From assembly GCA_005893165.1 (NCBI GenBank), contig VBOR01000075.1:1-47283 (forward strand): a stretch of 47,283 nt of DNA. The letters run 5' to 3'. The number at the start of each line of letters is the position of its first letter. Within the stretch, counting starts at the first letter, position 1. Positions 1 to 7,773 of this stretch are shown here, piece after piece. This DNA comes from Candidatus Eiseniibacteriota bacterium (GTDB lineage Bacteria; Eisenbacteria; RBG-16-71-46; SZUA-252). Both the position numbers and the translations under genes were made by a program. Under the pieces are notes generated by a model. It was given only the letters and a program-made list of their open reading frames with translations, was not told the origin of the DNA and made no database searches.

Positions 1-400
1 CGCGGCTGAACCCCGGGTCGTTCTGCTCCTCGCGCGGATCGAAGCGGAGATTCTCGAGCAGGAGGATCTCTCCGTTCTGGAGCGCCTCCGCCTTCCGCTC
101 CGCGTCGGGGCCCACGATCGATTCCGCGAATCCCACCGCCGCTCGAAGGCACCGTTCCAGACGCTCCCGCACCGGTGCCAAGCTCTGCTTGGGGTCGCGC
201 ATCCCCCTGGGACGGCCGAGATGCGACGCGACGACGAGGCGCGCCCCCTTCTCGATCAGGTAGCGGAGGGTCGGAAGGGACGCGATGATCCGCGTATCGT
301 CCGCGACGGAGCCGTCCGGTGAGAGTGGCACGTTGAAGTCCACCCGCACGAAGACCCGCTTTCCCGCGGCGTCGAGCGAGCGGAGCGTGCGGAACGCCAT
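1..400 (-). CDS. pgk: Phosphoglycerate kinase, N-terminal part (runs off the window)
   Basis: Transfers phosphate from 1,3-bisphosphoglycerate to ADP in lower glycolysis, in the cytoplasm. About 133 N-terminal residues are visible. The ATG at 400 opens MAFRTLRSLD, followed by the substrate-binding RVDFNVPL motif near residue 20, the SHLGRPRG motif near residue 60, and LLENLRFDPREE close to the window edge; all three are PGK signatures. The gap stop codon lies 2 nt upstream of this start, so pgk is the third gene of a pfk-gap-pgk operon and probably depends on the promoter before pfk. Nothing looks broken in the visible part; the C-terminal nucleotide-binding domain is outside the window. Confidence 0.95.
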   Translation of the reverse strand, partial: MAFRTLRSLDAAGKRVFVRVDFNVPLSPDGSVADDTRIIASLPTLRYLIEKGARLVVASHLGRPRGMRDPKQSLAPVRERLERCLRAAVGFAESIVGPDAERKAEALQNGEILLLENLRFDPREEQNDPGFSR

Positions 401-402
401 GC

Positions 403-1404
403 TCAGCGCGCCTTCCCCAGGAGGAGCAGCGTGTCCACCATCCGGTTCGAGAATCCCCACTCGTTGTCGTACCACGCGAGGATCTTCACGAAGCGGTCTC
501 CCGAAACCATGGTGAGCAGCGAATCGAAGACCGCCGAGTGGGGATTCCCCACCACGTCCTGCGAGACGATCGGATCCTCGCAGTACTGGAGGATCCCGCG
601 CAGGGGTCCGTCCGCCGCCTCCTTCATCGCGGCGTTCACCGACGCGACCGAGGCGGACCTGGAGGTCACGGCGGTCACGTCGATCACCGAGCCGTCCGAG
701 ATCGGAACCCGGATGGAGATTCCGTCCATCTTCCCCTGGAGCGAGGGGATCACGTGGCCGATCGCCTTCGCGGCTCCGGTGCTGGTCGGAATCATCGACA
801 CGGCCGCGGCGCGCGCCCGGCGCAGGTCCTTGTGCGGGGCGTCGTGCACGCGCTGATCGTTCGTGTAGGCGTGGACCGTGGTCATGAGCCCGCGCTCGAT
901 CCCGAACGCGTGGTCCAGCACCGAGAGCACGGGAGCGAGGCAGTTCGTGGTGCAGGAGGCGATCGAGACGATCTGATGCTTCGCGGGATCGAACGTCTTC
1001 TCGTTCACTCCGATGACGAAGGTCGCGTCCGCGCCCTTCGCGGGCGCCGAGACCAGCACGCGCCGGGCGCCGGCCCCCAGGTGAACCGCCGCCTTGTCGC
1101 GCTCCGTGAACTTGCCGGTGCACTCCAGCACCACGTCCACGCCGAGGTCTTTCCAGGGAAGGTTCGCCGGATTGGCCTCGCAGAGAACCCGGACCGCGTG
1201 CTTCCCCACGCAGAGACTGGAATCGCGCACCGCGAACCGTTCGGGCCAGACTCCGTGGATCGAATCGTAGGTGAGCAGGTGCGCGAGCGTCGCGGCATCC
1301 GTGATGTCGTTCACCGCGACGAAGTCGATCGATTCCTGCCGTTTGAGCGCCGCCCGGAGCACCAGCCTTCCGATGCGGCCGAATCCGTTGATCCCGACGC
1401 GCAC
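403..1404 (-). CDS. gap: Glyceraldehyde-3-phosphate dehydrogenase, type I
   Basis: Oxidises and phosphorylates glyceraldehyde-3-phosphate to 1,3-bisphosphoglycerate. The 333 residues match the usual family length. The N-terminus has the Rossmann motif GINGFGRIGR, and an Asp in VNDITD after the second strand suggests NAD rather than NADP as cofactor (inference). The catalytic cysteine is in ASCTTNC near residue 150, and the C-terminal WYDNEWGFSNR motif is intact. The start is GTG at 1404 with a GGGGGGA ribosome-binding site 6 nt upstream. It lies 12 nt after pfk and 2 nt before pgk, so the three glycolytic enzymes are translated from one message. Confidence 0.97.
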   Translation of the reverse strand: MRVGINGFGRIGRLVLRAALKRQESIDFVAVNDITDAATLAHLLTYDSIHGVWPERFAVRDSSLCVGKHAVRVLCEANPANLPWKDLGVDVVLECTGKFTERDKAAVHLGAGARRVLVSAPAKGADATFVIGVNEKTFDPAKHQIVSIASCTTNCLAPVLSVLDHAFGIERGLMTTVHAYTNDQRVHDAPHKDLRRARAAAVSMIPTSTGAAKAIGHVIPSLQGKMDGISIRVPISDGSVIDVTAVTSRSASVASVNAAMKEAADGPLRGILQYCEDPIVSQDVVGNPHSAVFDSLLTMVSGDRFVKILAWYDNEWGFSNRMVDTLLLLGKAR

Positions 1405-1416
1405 GCCGATTCCCCC

Positions 1417-2451
1417 CTAGGTGGAAAACACCTTCGCCAGCTCGTAGAACTCCCGATCGACGGTCTTGGGCGAGCCCAGCGCTTCCGCGATCGGCACATC
1501 GACGATCTTCATGCCGCGGATCGCCACCATGCGCCCGAACCCTCCGCGCTTTGCAAGATCCACGGCGGCCACGCCAAAGCGCGTTCCCAGGAACCGGTCG
1601 TACGCGGTCGGAGATCCGCCTCGCTGGATGTGGCCCAGCACGCTGTAGCGGCTCTCGAACCCCGTGCGCTCCTCGATCCGCTCGGCGAGGGTGGCTCCGA
1701 TGCCGCCCAGCCGCACGTGACCGAACGCGTCCCGGCGCTCGCTCTGCACCTGGACCGTGCCTCCCTCGTCCTTGAGCCGGGCGCCCTCGGCCACCACGAT
1801 GATACTGAAATTCTTCCCGCGCTCGTGGCGGCGCCGCACCACGTCGCAGACCTCCTCGACGGAGACCGGGTATTCAGGAATCAGGATCATGTCGGCCCCG
1901 CCGGCCACCCCGGACTCGAGCGCGATCCATCCGGCGTGGCGTCCCATGACCTCCACCACGATCACGCGGTCGTGCGACTCCGCGGTCGTGTGGAGCCGGT
2001 CGATGGCCTCGGTCGCGATCGAGAGCGCGGTATCGAAGCCGAACGTGTAGTCGGTGCCGTTCACGTCATTGTCGATCGTCTTGGGGATTCCGACCAGCCG
2101 CACCCCCGTCTCGTGGAGCTTCTTGGCCACGCCGAGCGTGTCCTCGCCGCCGATCACGGCCAGGATATCGACGCCGCGGCCGGAGAGCTCCTGGCGAATG
2201 CGCGCTTCGCCCCCAGGCTCCTGATACGGGTTCGTGCGCGACGTCCCGAGGATGGTGCCGCCCCGCGGAAGGATCCCCGACACCTTCTTGAGATCCAGAT
2301 CCTCGACTTCGGATTGCAACAGACCGCGCCATCCGTGCCGGAATCCGACGACCGACCAGCCATAGGCCTTGATGGAGCGATGCACGACGGCGCGGATGAC
2401 GGCGTTCAGGCCGGGGCAGTCTCCCCCACCGGTGAGCACGCCGATCCGCAT
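1417..2451 (-). CDS. pfkA: 6-phosphofructokinase, probably pyrophosphate-dependent
   Basis: Phosphorylates fructose-6-phosphate to fructose-1,6-bisphosphate. The 344-residue protein has the N-terminal GGGDCPGLN loop, GGEDTLG near residue 100, PKTIDNDV near residue 119 and MGRHAGW. Two positions decide the phosphate donor in this family: ATP enzymes carry Gly after GGD/GGE and in PGTIDND, whereas here they are Asp (GGED) and Lys (PKTIDND), the pattern of PPi-dependent enzymes such as that of Amycolatopsis methanolica (family knowledge). PPi use is therefore inferred, and the reaction would then be reversible. The start is ATG at 2451 with GGAGG 7 nt upstream. It is the first gene of the pfk-gap-pgk operon. 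Confidence 0.93.
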   Translation of the reverse strand: MRIGVLTGGGDCPGLNAVIRAVVHRSIKAYGWSVVGFRHGWRGLLQSEVEDLDLKKVSGILPRGGTILGTSRTNPYQEPGGEARIRQELSGRGVDILAVIGGEDTLGVAKKLHETGVRLVGIPKTIDNDVNGTDYTFGFDTALSIATEAIDRLHTTAESHDRVIVVEVMGRHAGWIALESGVAGGADMILIPEYPVSVEEVCDVVRRRHERGKNFSIIVVAEGARLKDEGGTVQVQSERRDAFGHVRLGGIGATLAERIEERTGFESRYSVLGHIQRGGSPTAYDRFLGTRFGVAAVDLAKRGGFGRMVAIRGMKIVDVPIAEALGSPKTVDREFYELAKVFST

Positions 2452-2510
2452 CGTCCAACCTCCGAGAGTGCCGGGTCAAACAGTTGTGAAAAGGTAACTT
2501 AGGGCCGTGG

Positions 2511-2540
2511 ATGTTATGCGGGACGCGCAGGGGCTGTCAA
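2511..2540 (-). promoter_or_regulatory. Sigma-70-type promoter for pfk-gap-pgk
   Basis: On the minus strand a perfect TTGACA -35 box (2540-2535) is followed after 18 nt by TAACAT (2516-2511); CATAAC after 16 nt is an alternative -10. It sits about 60 nt before the pfk start, in the only sizeable gap (150 nt, 2452-2601) in this part of the window. No clear terminator hairpin was found between the GWxTD gene and this promoter. Confidence 0.6.
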
Positions 2541-2601
2541 GGTCGAATCGCGGGATGCGTGAGCTTCGACTCCGGCTGAACGGGGCAGCGAAGTTCGACG
2601 G

Positions 2602-4098
2602 CTACCGCACCCCGCTGACCGACGAGTACCGGAGCGTGTAGTCCCCGTAGCCCTGTTCGTCGACGAAGACGAACTTCATGCCCGCGCTGATCTCGTTCAT
2701 CCGATGGCGCGGGATCATCTCATGGCCCCGCAAATGGTAGGTCCAGATCTCGTACGGGCGCGTGTCCACGACGCCCTGGTCCGGCTTTGTGAGGAGATCC
2801 TTCGAGCTCTTCGGAATCTGCCCTTCCATCACGTATCCCAGCGTCTTGTCCGACACGGGAAGGCGCTCGATCTGGATCTCGTCCGGCTCCCCGAACTGGA
2901 TCCAGATCCGGCCCCGGTCGCTGAACATGCCTCGCTCGAACACGGTGTAGTGCGCGTTGGCGTATGCCACCCGGGCCTGGAAGTCGCGGCGGAGCTCGTT
3001 CTCGGCGGTGTCCGGCGTGGGATCGATGGCGCGCCAGACCTGGCCCAGCTTCGCCTCCTTCTCTCCCCGGGTCATCTGCCGGAAGGCATAGGCCTCGTCC
3101 TGCGTGAGGAGCGCCTGGGCGGTCACGTCGTACAATTCCGCTCCCTCCGCGCGCCAGGAATCCACGTCCCAGAGCACGTCGAACTCCCCCTGGCTGGTCG
3201 CGAGGGAACGGTCGTCATCCCCGAGAAGGTCGATGCGGAGACGGTAGTGCCCCGACGGCAGGGCTCCCACGTCGGCGTGGAGCGCGTGCGGCCACGCCGT
3301 GCCCTCGGTCACGCGGAGAGAGTCGATCGATTCGAGGAGCGTGTCCGACTGCGCGCCGAGAATCATCGTTCGCACGCGGTAGGATCGACCCTCCGGGGGC
3401 GGCGGGAGATCGTAGATCTCGTAGTACGCGGAGAGCATGTCCTTGTAGTAGCCATAATACGCGCTGGGATGGGGCTGGACCTCGAACGAGCCTTTTCCGA
3501 AGGGGGTCTCGGCCGTTCGATCCTGCACGTTCCAGGCGAACTCGATCCCGCTGACGGCGGGATTCCGGAACAACCATTCCGACATGTCGATCTCCCCGCG
3601 CACCTCTCCCTGCCGCTTCTTGTTCTTCATCTGATAGACGAGCCCGCGGCGCGCGACGTTCATGTCCTCCACGGTGATCTTGAAACGATACGTTCCGGGA
3701 GGCGCGACCATCCCCAGGGTGTAGATCTCTCCCATAAGCGAGTCGCTGGTCGCGGCAGCGTCGGTGGATTGGAGCCGCGCCTCGCGCTGCTGGAAGCCCG
3801 CGCGGCGCCCCTTGCCGGTCGTGAGCTCGACCGTCACGCGAAGCCGGGCCTCGAAATCAATCCCGGAGGGGATGAACTTGATCTCCTGGTAGGGGATGCG
3901 GATGAAGAACTCGACGCGCGCGTCCCCGGCGTCGTGCCGGTAGGCCGTAGCACTTGCGTTGTAGCGCAGATCACCCGTCGAAATGCCGGACTCGCCCGTA
4001 GTCCTCTGCGGGGACGCCGCCACCGCCGGAGCGGCGATGAGGACGCCGAAGATCGCAGCGAGAAGCCGAAGAGGCGCACGACGATGGTGGCGCCTCAC
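2602..4098 (-). CDS. Secreted GWxTD domain-containing protein
   Basis: The role of this family is unknown; it recurs in secretome-rich FCB bacteria. The 498-residue protein starts with a basic, hydrophobic signal peptide ending near AAPAVAA, so it is exported. The middle is beta-rich, with carbohydrate-binding or Ig-like character. The GWxTD region lies around residues 340-430: WRAIDPTPDTAENE, a YANAHY motif, then MFSDRGRIWIQFGEPDEI, where MFSD replaces the canonical GWxTD core. The last 70 residues are tyrosine-rich beta strands. The start is GTG at 4098 with AGGAG 9 nt upstream. It follows the PorV-like gene by 12 nt, so the two are co-transcribed; a shared role at the outer membrane is inference. 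Domain assignment is firm, function is not. Confidence 0.85.
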   Translation of the reverse strand: MRRHHRRAPLRLLAAIFGVLIAAPAVAASPQRTTGESGISTGDLRYNASATAYRHDAGDARVEFFIRIPYQEIKFIPSGIDFEARLRVTVELTTGKGRRAGFQQREARLQSTDAAATSDSLMGEIYTLGMVAPPGTYRFKITVEDMNVARRGLVYQMKNKKRQGEVRGEIDMSEWLFRNPAVSGIEFAWNVQDRTAETPFGKGSFEVQPHPSAYYGYYKDMLSAYYEIYDLPPPPEGRSYRVRTMILGAQSDTLLESIDSLRVTEGTAWPHALHADVGALPSGHYRLRIDLLGDDDRSLATSQGEFDVLWDVDSWRAEGAELYDVTAQALLTQDEAYAFRQMTRGEKEAKLGQVWRAIDPTPDTAENELRRDFQARVAYANAHYTVFERGMFSDRGRIWIQFGEPDEIQIERLPVSDKTLGYVMEGQIPKSSKDLLTKPDQGVVDTRPYEIWTYHLRGHEMIPRHRMNEISAGMKFVFVDEQGYGDYTLRYSSVSGVR

Positions 4099-4110
4099 GG
4101 CGCGTCGCTC

Positions 4111-4920
4111 CTAGAAGCTCACGTTCACCGAAACGCGGTGCGCCGCCGTGAGCAGGAACAGGTAGTCGTGGAAGGCGTATTCCGCCCCCCAGTTCACCTT
4201 TTCCGAATTGTCGGAAGGATGCGTGAACTCGGCGACCGTGAGGACCCGGCTGTCCCCGCGCTGGAGCAAGTTGACCGAGCCCCCCACGCGGAAGAAGGTC
4301 GGCATCTTCACCTTCTCGTTGAGGAAGGTCATGTCGCTTCCCACGTTCTGGATCGACATGCCGATCTTGGCCCCGAGGAGCCCGATATCGTAGAGCGTCC
4401 CGAAGTCGAAGGTGGTGGACTTTCCCTTCACGTCGGCCAGGCCGGTCTGCACGTAGTTCGCGGAGATCCCGGCCGAGAACTTGTCCGTCAGGGAGCGCGC
4501 ATAGGAGATCCCGTAGGCCCATTCCCCGGCGTCGAAGGTGTCCCCGGTTCCGTCCGGCAGGTAGGTCGTGCGGACGATGTCCCGGCTCATGGTGAGGGCG
4601 CGAACGTTCACGCCCAGCATTCCCGGGATCCACTTGATGTTGAACACATACGCCGCCTGGTCGAAGAGAATCTCCGCGGGCCACGAGGTGTGGTTCAACG
4701 TTACCGACTGGCCCGAGAGTCGCGCGATGCCCGCGGGATTCCAGTACACCGCGGTGGCGTCGTCGGCGAGCGCCACGTACGCATCCCCCATCGCGGCCGC
4801 GCGGGCGCCAACGCCGATCTTCAGCGACTGGCCTCCGAGGGTCCCGACCTTCTCGAATATCTGCGCCCCTTCCGCGGTGAGCGGAAGAAGCAGGCAGACG
4901 GCGACGATCAACGTACGCAT
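4111..4920 (-). CDS. PorV/PorQ-like outer-membrane barrel protein, internally shortened
   Basis: Resembles the PorV/PorQ (UPF0164) family of outer-membrane barrels; PorV is the shuttle protein of type IX secretion. The 269 residues start at ATG 4920 (AGGAGG 9 nt upstream) with a signal peptide ending near AEGA. The signature block follows: GVGARAAAMGDAYVALADD, then YWNPAGIARL and a run of amphipathic strands. The C-terminus jumps from GAEYAFHDYLFL directly to TAAHRVSVNVSF. Family members usually have about 45-60 residues between the equivalents of these two blocks (an RAGYK-like strand, a glycine-rich strand and the final hairpin). An in-frame piece is probably missing near 4145-4156. The terminal Phe expected of a barrel is present. 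Confidence 0.82.
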   Translation of the reverse strand: MRTLIVAVCLLLPLTAEGAQIFEKVGTLGGQSLKIGVGARAAAMGDAYVALADDATAVYWNPAGIARLSGQSVTLNHTSWPAEILFDQAAYVFNIKWIPGMLGVNVRALTMSRDIVRTTYLPDGTGDTFDAGEWAYGISYARSLTDKFSAGISANYVQTGLADVKGKSTTFDFGTLYDIGLLGAKIGMSIQNVGSDMTFLNEKVKMPTFFRVGGSVNLLQRGDSRVLTVAEFTHPSDNSEKVNWGAEYAFHDYLFLLTAAHRVSVNVSF

Positions 4921-4973
4921 GACGGAATGCCTCCTGGATTCTCCCTGGAACGGTTGGGAACCGCCGGCCGTTC

Positions 4974-7703
4974 TCATCGGATGATGATGAATCTGCCGAC
5001 CTTCTTGCCCAGCTCCGTGTCGACAGAGTAGAGGTAAATGCCGCTCACGATCTTCTGTCCGTTCCTCGAGATGAGGTTCCACGGAACCGACCCCTTGCCG
5101 CCCGTCACCGGATCCTTGCCGTACTGGACGTCCGCGGCCGGCCTGCCGTCGAACTCGATGTTCTTCACGAGATCCCCGGCAATCGTGTAGATGTGGATGG
5201 TGCCTTTCGTGCGCGGCAGGTTCATGAACGTGACCTTCGTTCCGGAAGGATCTTCCTCACGCGGCACCAGGTCCCACTCCGCGCCCCCCTTGTAGGGATT
5301 CGGAACGACGAAGACCTCCTTCTGGTCGTTCCTCGAGTCCCCTCGCGGATAGACCACCTGCGCGTTCGAGGCGCTGGGATTCCCCTGGAGGACGACGTCG
5401 GACCCGGCCGAGTCGCCGGGAACCACCGAGATCGGGACGATGGAATAGAAGTAGGGGAACCCGTTCAGCACGTGCGTGTCCACGAAGCTGTACCGCCCCA
5501 CCGCGAAGAGGGTGTCGATCTCCGTGTAGCTCGAGTCGTTACGCACGGCGCGCCGGTTGGGGTCCCAGCGCACCAGCGTGGGACTGATGTTGATGATGGG
5601 TATGGAGGGATCGATCAGGTCCGAAAGCGGATGCGCCGGCGTCCCCTTCGGATTGACGCGCCACTCGCCGAGAAGGGACCAGAGATTTCGTGCGGGAGCG
5701 TTCGTCCCGAGCGGGCGGTTCCACCCCGCGGCGCGGAAAATGCGGTATCCCAGGAACTCTTTCAGATTCCCCCGCTGCGCGTCCCGAACCTGCTCCGCGA
5801 AATTGCTCCATTTGAGCGTGACCTTGTGGTCCCCCGGGAAGAACCATGCCGAGATCCGGGTCGAGTCGTCGCGAGAGTTGTAGAGATGCTGGAAATCGGA
5901 GACCTCTCCGTGCCCGTCCTGCCCCGCGTAGAAGGGCGCCGGGAGCGGCGCCGCGGCCACCCAGTTGACGAGGTGCTCCCGCCCTCCCTGGCCGGTGTTC
6001 ACGTCGCAATCGAAGTCCACGTATTTGCAGTCCGCGGATACGATGGGAAGCGGCAGCGTGTCCTGGTTGGCGCAGTGAGCGCCGTTGTTCTGGAGCGTTC
6101 CCCCGAGGACATCCTGACAGACGTACTTTCCATCCTGCTGGAGATTGCAGGGCGTGTTGACATCCCAGTCCGGGATGCCGGGATACAAAGGATTGTTATT
6201 CGCGTCCACGATCGAGGAAATGTTGCCGTGGAAGCGAAGCCGGCAGAGTGAGGACTCCGGAATGATGTAGGTGAAGCGCGAGCCGATTTCCGTGTTCCGA
6301 AGGCAGGTCTCCTTCCCGCACGTTCCGGTGAGCGCGTTGCCGTCCAGATCCGTGTAGAGACCGTCGAACACCTGCTGCGCGCTGACCGCATTGTCGATCA
6401 GGGTCCCGCCCGACTGCGAGGGGCCCCGCCCCAGGCCCATCACCCAGGCCACGGAAATGGTCAGGGAGGAGTCCGGGAGAATCGACCGGAACGGGCCCGT
6501 TGCCATGATGAATCGATAGTCGAGGGGCCGGCCCGAGATGATCTGCCCGATGACGTCCGGGTTGAGCTGCGGGTCGGACATCAGGAGATAGCGCTGGGCG
6601 TCGTTCTCCGGGTCCCCGCCTGCCGGGAAGGGGGCGGATCCTGAGAAGAACTTGAACGAGGTGATCCCGACGTGCCGGGGAGCGGTCGCCCCGCTCGGGT
6701 CGGTCGTGTGGTTCAGGAACATGCAGCCGAAGTAGCCGGGGACGTCGCCCCCCTTGGCATCCTGCACGCGGGAGGGATCGTCCGGATTGTCCCACATGTA
6801 GCCCATCTGGATCCGCCGGTGCACGAACTCGCCCGTGGAGCCGACATACTGGACCGTGGTGTCCACGAGACCCGCCTCGTCGTCCGTAAAGTAGCCGCGG
6901 ATGGAGCGGTTCCCGATGTCCATGTCGGCGAAGATGGCCACAAAGACGTTCCGGAGGGCGCGGCCGCTCACGTTGATGATCTTGTAGTCCATCCCGACGA
7001 AGTCGTTCTGCCCCGGCGTCGCCCAGGCGTACGAAGTCTGCCGGACCTTGATCCCCAGAGGCACGTGCTCCGGAAGGAGCTGCCGCGTGGTGGGCTGATA
7101 GTCGTTGTACTCGGAGGCGAACATCTGCTGGCCGATCGCGGCGTAATCCTCGTCGCAGAGCCCGTCGCCGTCGTCGTCCAGTCCGTTCAGGAAATCCTCG
7201 TCCACCCGGCCGTCCCCGTCGTCATCCGGGTTCACGCTGGCCGAGATGATCCGGTTCCCGCCCGGGATCCCCTCGTAGCTTTCGCGAACGTCCGCCACCT
7301 GGTCGATCGGCAGCGGGACGCACACGTTCACCGGCGCGATGTCCGGGGAGAACTCACGCTCGTACGTGGCGGTGGTGACGTGAGGAATCCCGCTCGCGTC
7401 GAGGGCGCCCACCCAGAGGCCGGCCGCGTAGAGATAGTCGTTGCCCGACCCGGCGGGCCATTCCGCCGAGGGAACGGTGGTCCGGGAAGGGTTGCTCTGG
7501 TTGCCCGTCTCGCCGAAGTTCGTGATCTGGAGCTGGAGACGCCCTACGTTGTGGACGAACTTTCCGTCCAGGCGAAACAGCCGGTGGATTCCGTCCCGGC
7601 TCGGCCCGTCGATCTCGTTCTGGGGAAGCTGGTGGAACGCGCACACGCCGGCCCATAGGGCCACCACGGCCGAGGTGAGCACCGTTCGACGGCACATACT
7701 CAT
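4974..7703 (-). CDS. Large secreted surface protein with FlgD/T9SS-like C-terminal domain
   Basis: A 909-residue exported protein of unknown substrate. The N-terminus MSMCRRTVLTSAVVALWAGV is a signal peptide. Residues about 157-188 hold two acidic repeats (DDDGDGRVDEDF and DDDGDGLCDEDY) of the calcium-binding thrombospondin-3/dockerin type. The C-terminal ~110 residues read VPNPYKGGAEWD, then IHIYTIAGDLVKNI and SGIYLYSVDT, ending GRFIIIR. This is the Ig-like FlgD/T9SS type A sorting fold that directs export or anchoring in FCB bacteria. There are many aromatic and Asn-rich beta strands and several cysteines around residues 440-560. The gene lies between the TonB receptor (70 nt) and the PorV-like gene (53 nt), which fits a T9SS-type secretion unit (inference). 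Confidence 0.85.
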   Translation of the reverse strand: MSMCRRTVLTSAVVALWAGVCAFHQLPQNEIDGPSRDGIHRLFRLDGKFVHNVGRLQLQITNFGETGNQSNPSRTTVPSAEWPAGSGNDYLYAAGLWVGALDASGIPHVTTATYEREFSPDIAPVNVCVPLPIDQVADVRESYEGIPGGNRIISASVNPDDDGDGRVDEDFLNGLDDDGDGLCDEDYAAIGQQMFASEYNDYQPTTRQLLPEHVPLGIKVRQTSYAWATPGQNDFVGMDYKIINVSGRALRNVFVAIFADMDIGNRSIRGYFTDDEAGLVDTTVQYVGSTGEFVHRRIQMGYMWDNPDDPSRVQDAKGGDVPGYFGCMFLNHTTDPSGATAPRHVGITSFKFFSGSAPFPAGGDPENDAQRYLLMSDPQLNPDVIGQIISGRPLDYRFIMATGPFRSILPDSSLTISVAWVMGLGRGPSQSGGTLIDNAVSAQQVFDGLYTDLDGNALTGTCGKETCLRNTEIGSRFTYIIPESSLCRLRFHGNISSIVDANNNPLYPGIPDWDVNTPCNLQQDGKYVCQDVLGGTLQNNGAHCANQDTLPLPIVSADCKYVDFDCDVNTGQGGREHLVNWVAAAPLPAPFYAGQDGHGEVSDFQHLYNSRDDSTRISAWFFPGDHKVTLKWSNFAEQVRDAQRGNLKEFLGYRIFRAAGWNRPLGTNAPARNLWSLLGEWRVNPKGTPAHPLSDLIDPSIPIINISPTLVRWDPNRRAVRNDSSYTEIDTLFAVGRYSFVDTHVLNGFPYFYSIVPISVVPGDSAGSDVVLQGNPSASNAQVVYPRGDSRNDQKEVFVVPNPYKGGAEWDLVPREEDPSGTKVTFMNLPRTKGTIHIYTIAGDLVKNIEFDGRPAADVQYGKDPVTGGKGSVPWNLISRNGQKIVSGIYLYSVDTELGKKVGRFIIIR

Positions 7704-7773
7704 CAGACCCGCCCCCTTGCGTGAACATCAGCCCCGGCTGCTTCCACGATCGGCCGGCGGAACGCCGGCAGCA

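Noticed and set aside
2452..2601. Rho-independent terminator after the GWxTD gene
   Set aside because: Only a weak CTTCG/CGAAG pairing with no following T run.
538..5031. Long plus-strand frames opposite gap/pfk and opposite the GWxTD/PorV genes
   Set aside because: Both are antisense to clearly recognised proteins and show only shadow composition.
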